From Candidatus Corynebacterium faecipullorum (GTDB lineage: Bacteria; Actinomycetota; Actinomycetes; Mycobacteriales; Mycobacteriaceae): DNA of 6,211 nucleotides. Shown in pieces: positions 5,642 through 6,211 of the stretch (positions are counted from its first letter, which is position 1; each line of letters opens with the position of its first letter). The notes below the pieces were generated by a model, which was not told where the DNA came from, did not search any database, and worked only from the letters and a program-made list of their open reading frames with translations. A program made the translations under genes and the position numbers. The DNA is taken from positions 1-6,211 of the forward strand of contig DXEO01000234.1 of NCBI GenBank assembly GCA_019114925.1. The letters are read 5' to 3'.

Positions 5642-6106
5642 ATGAGTGAGTTGAAAGAAACTATCCGTGCTGACCTCAAGACCTCGATGAAGGCTAAGGA
5701 CAAGGCCCGTACGAGCGCCATCCGTTCTCTGCTGTCTGCCATCCAGGCAGAGGAAACGACTGGTTCTCGCCATGAGATCACCGATGAGGACATCCTCAAG
5801 GTCATCGCCCGCGAGATTAAGAAGCGCCGCGAGTCCGCAGAGGTCTACGCAGAAAATGGCCGCCCGGAGCTGGCGGAGGAAGAGCTTGCTGACGTCCCCT
5901 TCTTCGAGGCCTACCAGCCAGAGCAGCTTGACGACGACTCCCTGAACACCCTCGTCGCTGAATCTATCGCCGAGGTTGAGAAGGATTCCGGCGAGCCGGT
6001 GACCATCAAGCAGATGGGCAACGTCATGAAGGTGGCCACCGCTAAGGCCGCTGGCCTCGCCGACGGCAAGCGCCTGTCCACCGCCGTGAAGGCCGCCCTC
6101 AACTAA
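5642..6106 (+). CDS. GatB/YqeY-domain protein
   Basis: A 154-residue soluble, mostly helical protein, the usual length for stand-alone YqeY proteins. The N-terminus MSELKETIRADLKTSMKAKD, then SAIRSLLSAIQAEE (about 25-38) and ITDEDILKVIAREIKKRRES (about 46-65) form the family's helical first half. The C-terminal domain contains the signature IKQMGNVMKVATAKAAGLADG (about 122-142), shared with the tail of GatB of the tRNA-dependent amidotransferase. In GatB this tail helps bind tRNA; the role of stand-alone YqeY proteins is unclear and they have no amidotransferase active site. The ATG at 5642 is preferred because the protein aligns with family starts and a -10 box is just upstream; there is no properly spaced ribosome site. 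Divergent from the phosphoesterase gene with a 42-bp gap. Followed by hairpins and repeats rather than by another plus-strand gene in the window. Confidence 0.93.
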   Translation: MSELKETIRADLKTSMKAKDKARTSAIRSLLSAIQAEETTGSRHEITDEDILKVIAREIKKRRESAEVYAENGRPELAEEELADVPFFEAYQPEQLDDDSLNTLVAESIAEVEKDSGEPVTIKQMGNVMKVATAKAAGLADGKRLSTAVKAALN

Positions 6107-6109
6107 CGC

Positions 6110-6129
6110 GCTAGCGCAGGAGCGCAAGC
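6110..6129 (+). repeat. Hairpin with AGGA loop after the YqeY gene
   Basis: GCGC (6114-6117) pairs with GCGC (6122-6125) around AGGA, and after an A-A mismatch GCT (6110-6112) pairs with AGC (6127-6129). It shares cgcaggagcg with the hairpin after the catalase gene (1094-1103). The stem is short, so it may matter only together with the repeats that follow. Confidence 0.4.
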
Positions 6130-6133
6130 ACCC

Positions 6134-6180
6134 CACGCTTTAGCTCCTTGTCACGCTTTAGCTCCTTGTCACGCTTTAGC
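6134..6180. repeat. Tandem 18-bp repeat, 2.6 copies
   Basis: The unit cacgctttagctccttgt occurs identically at 6134-6151 and 6152-6169, and its first 11 bases again at 6170-6180. The third copy runs directly into the hairpin at 6173-6197. The gctcct inside each full unit is complementary to aggagc (6118-6123), so alternative foldings exist. Non-coding on both strands as far as the window shows. Confidence 0.85.
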
Positions 6181-6197
6181 GCGTTAAGCGCTAAAGC
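6173..6197. terminator. Perfect hairpin, possible terminator at the window edge
   Basis: GCTTTAGCGC (6173-6182) pairs perfectly with GCGCTAAAGC (6188-6197) around GTTAA. It lies 67 bases after the YqeY stop and its 5' arm is the third repeat copy. Neither side has a T-run, so a terminator role is uncertain; it could equally be a 3'-end stabiliser or a protein-binding inverted repeat. Beyond it, 6198-6211 shows nothing. Confidence 0.45.
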
Positions 6198-6211
6198 CCG
6201 AAGAAGCTCCG

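Noticed and set aside
5600..6136. Minus-strand frame upstream of the phosphoesterase stays open for about 179 codons across the YqeY gene
   Set aside because: It is antisense to a well-recognised gene, has no family-like sequence, and the phosphoesterase homology and its anchor begin only at 5599. Long open antisense frames are common at this G+C.

Overview
The window looks like chromosomal DNA from an actinobacterium, most likely Corynebacterium. The evidence is high G+C, a GTG start, -10 boxes of the TANANT type placed so close to start codons that the mRNAs would be leaderless, a DUF5129/TPM-type membrane protein with a Gly/Ser/Phe tail, and a metallophosphoesterase gene lying between a tRNA-Pro gene and a divergent GatB/YqeY-domain gene. 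The species cannot be named from the sequence alone.

Layout from left to right. (1) Positions 1-1086 hold the C-terminal 361 residues of a haem catalase, followed by a perfect hairpin and a strong rho-independent terminator. (2) 1238-2689 encodes a compact YhgE/Pip-like membrane protein with nine uninterrupted Leu-x-x-Gly heptads. (3) 2690-2951 has no gene but carries an extended -10 promoter and a leader of about 160 nt full of complementary segments. These include a nine-base perfect match between a hairpin loop and the Shine-Dalgarno region of the next gene. (4) 2952-4457 encodes a TPM/DUF5129-like membrane-anchored protein. (5) On the minus strand, 5599-4694 encodes a calcineurin-like metallophosphoesterase, followed by tRNA-Pro(CGG) with its own promoter and terminator. 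(6) Divergent from it, 5642-6106 encodes a GatB/YqeY-domain protein. Only 42 bp separate the two start codons, and the promoter elements appear to overlap. (7) 6107-6211 holds no gene, but it has a tandem 18-bp repeat and nested hairpins.

The genes do not form one pathway. They are stress or envelope functions (catalase, YhgE-like, TPM-like, phosphoesterase) and tRNA-related functions (tRNA-Pro, YqeY), each mostly in its own transcription unit. No mobile element, CRISPR array or phage module is visible. The most unusual part is the structured leader before the TPM-like gene. It fits no RNA class I can recognise and has the layout of a translational switch.
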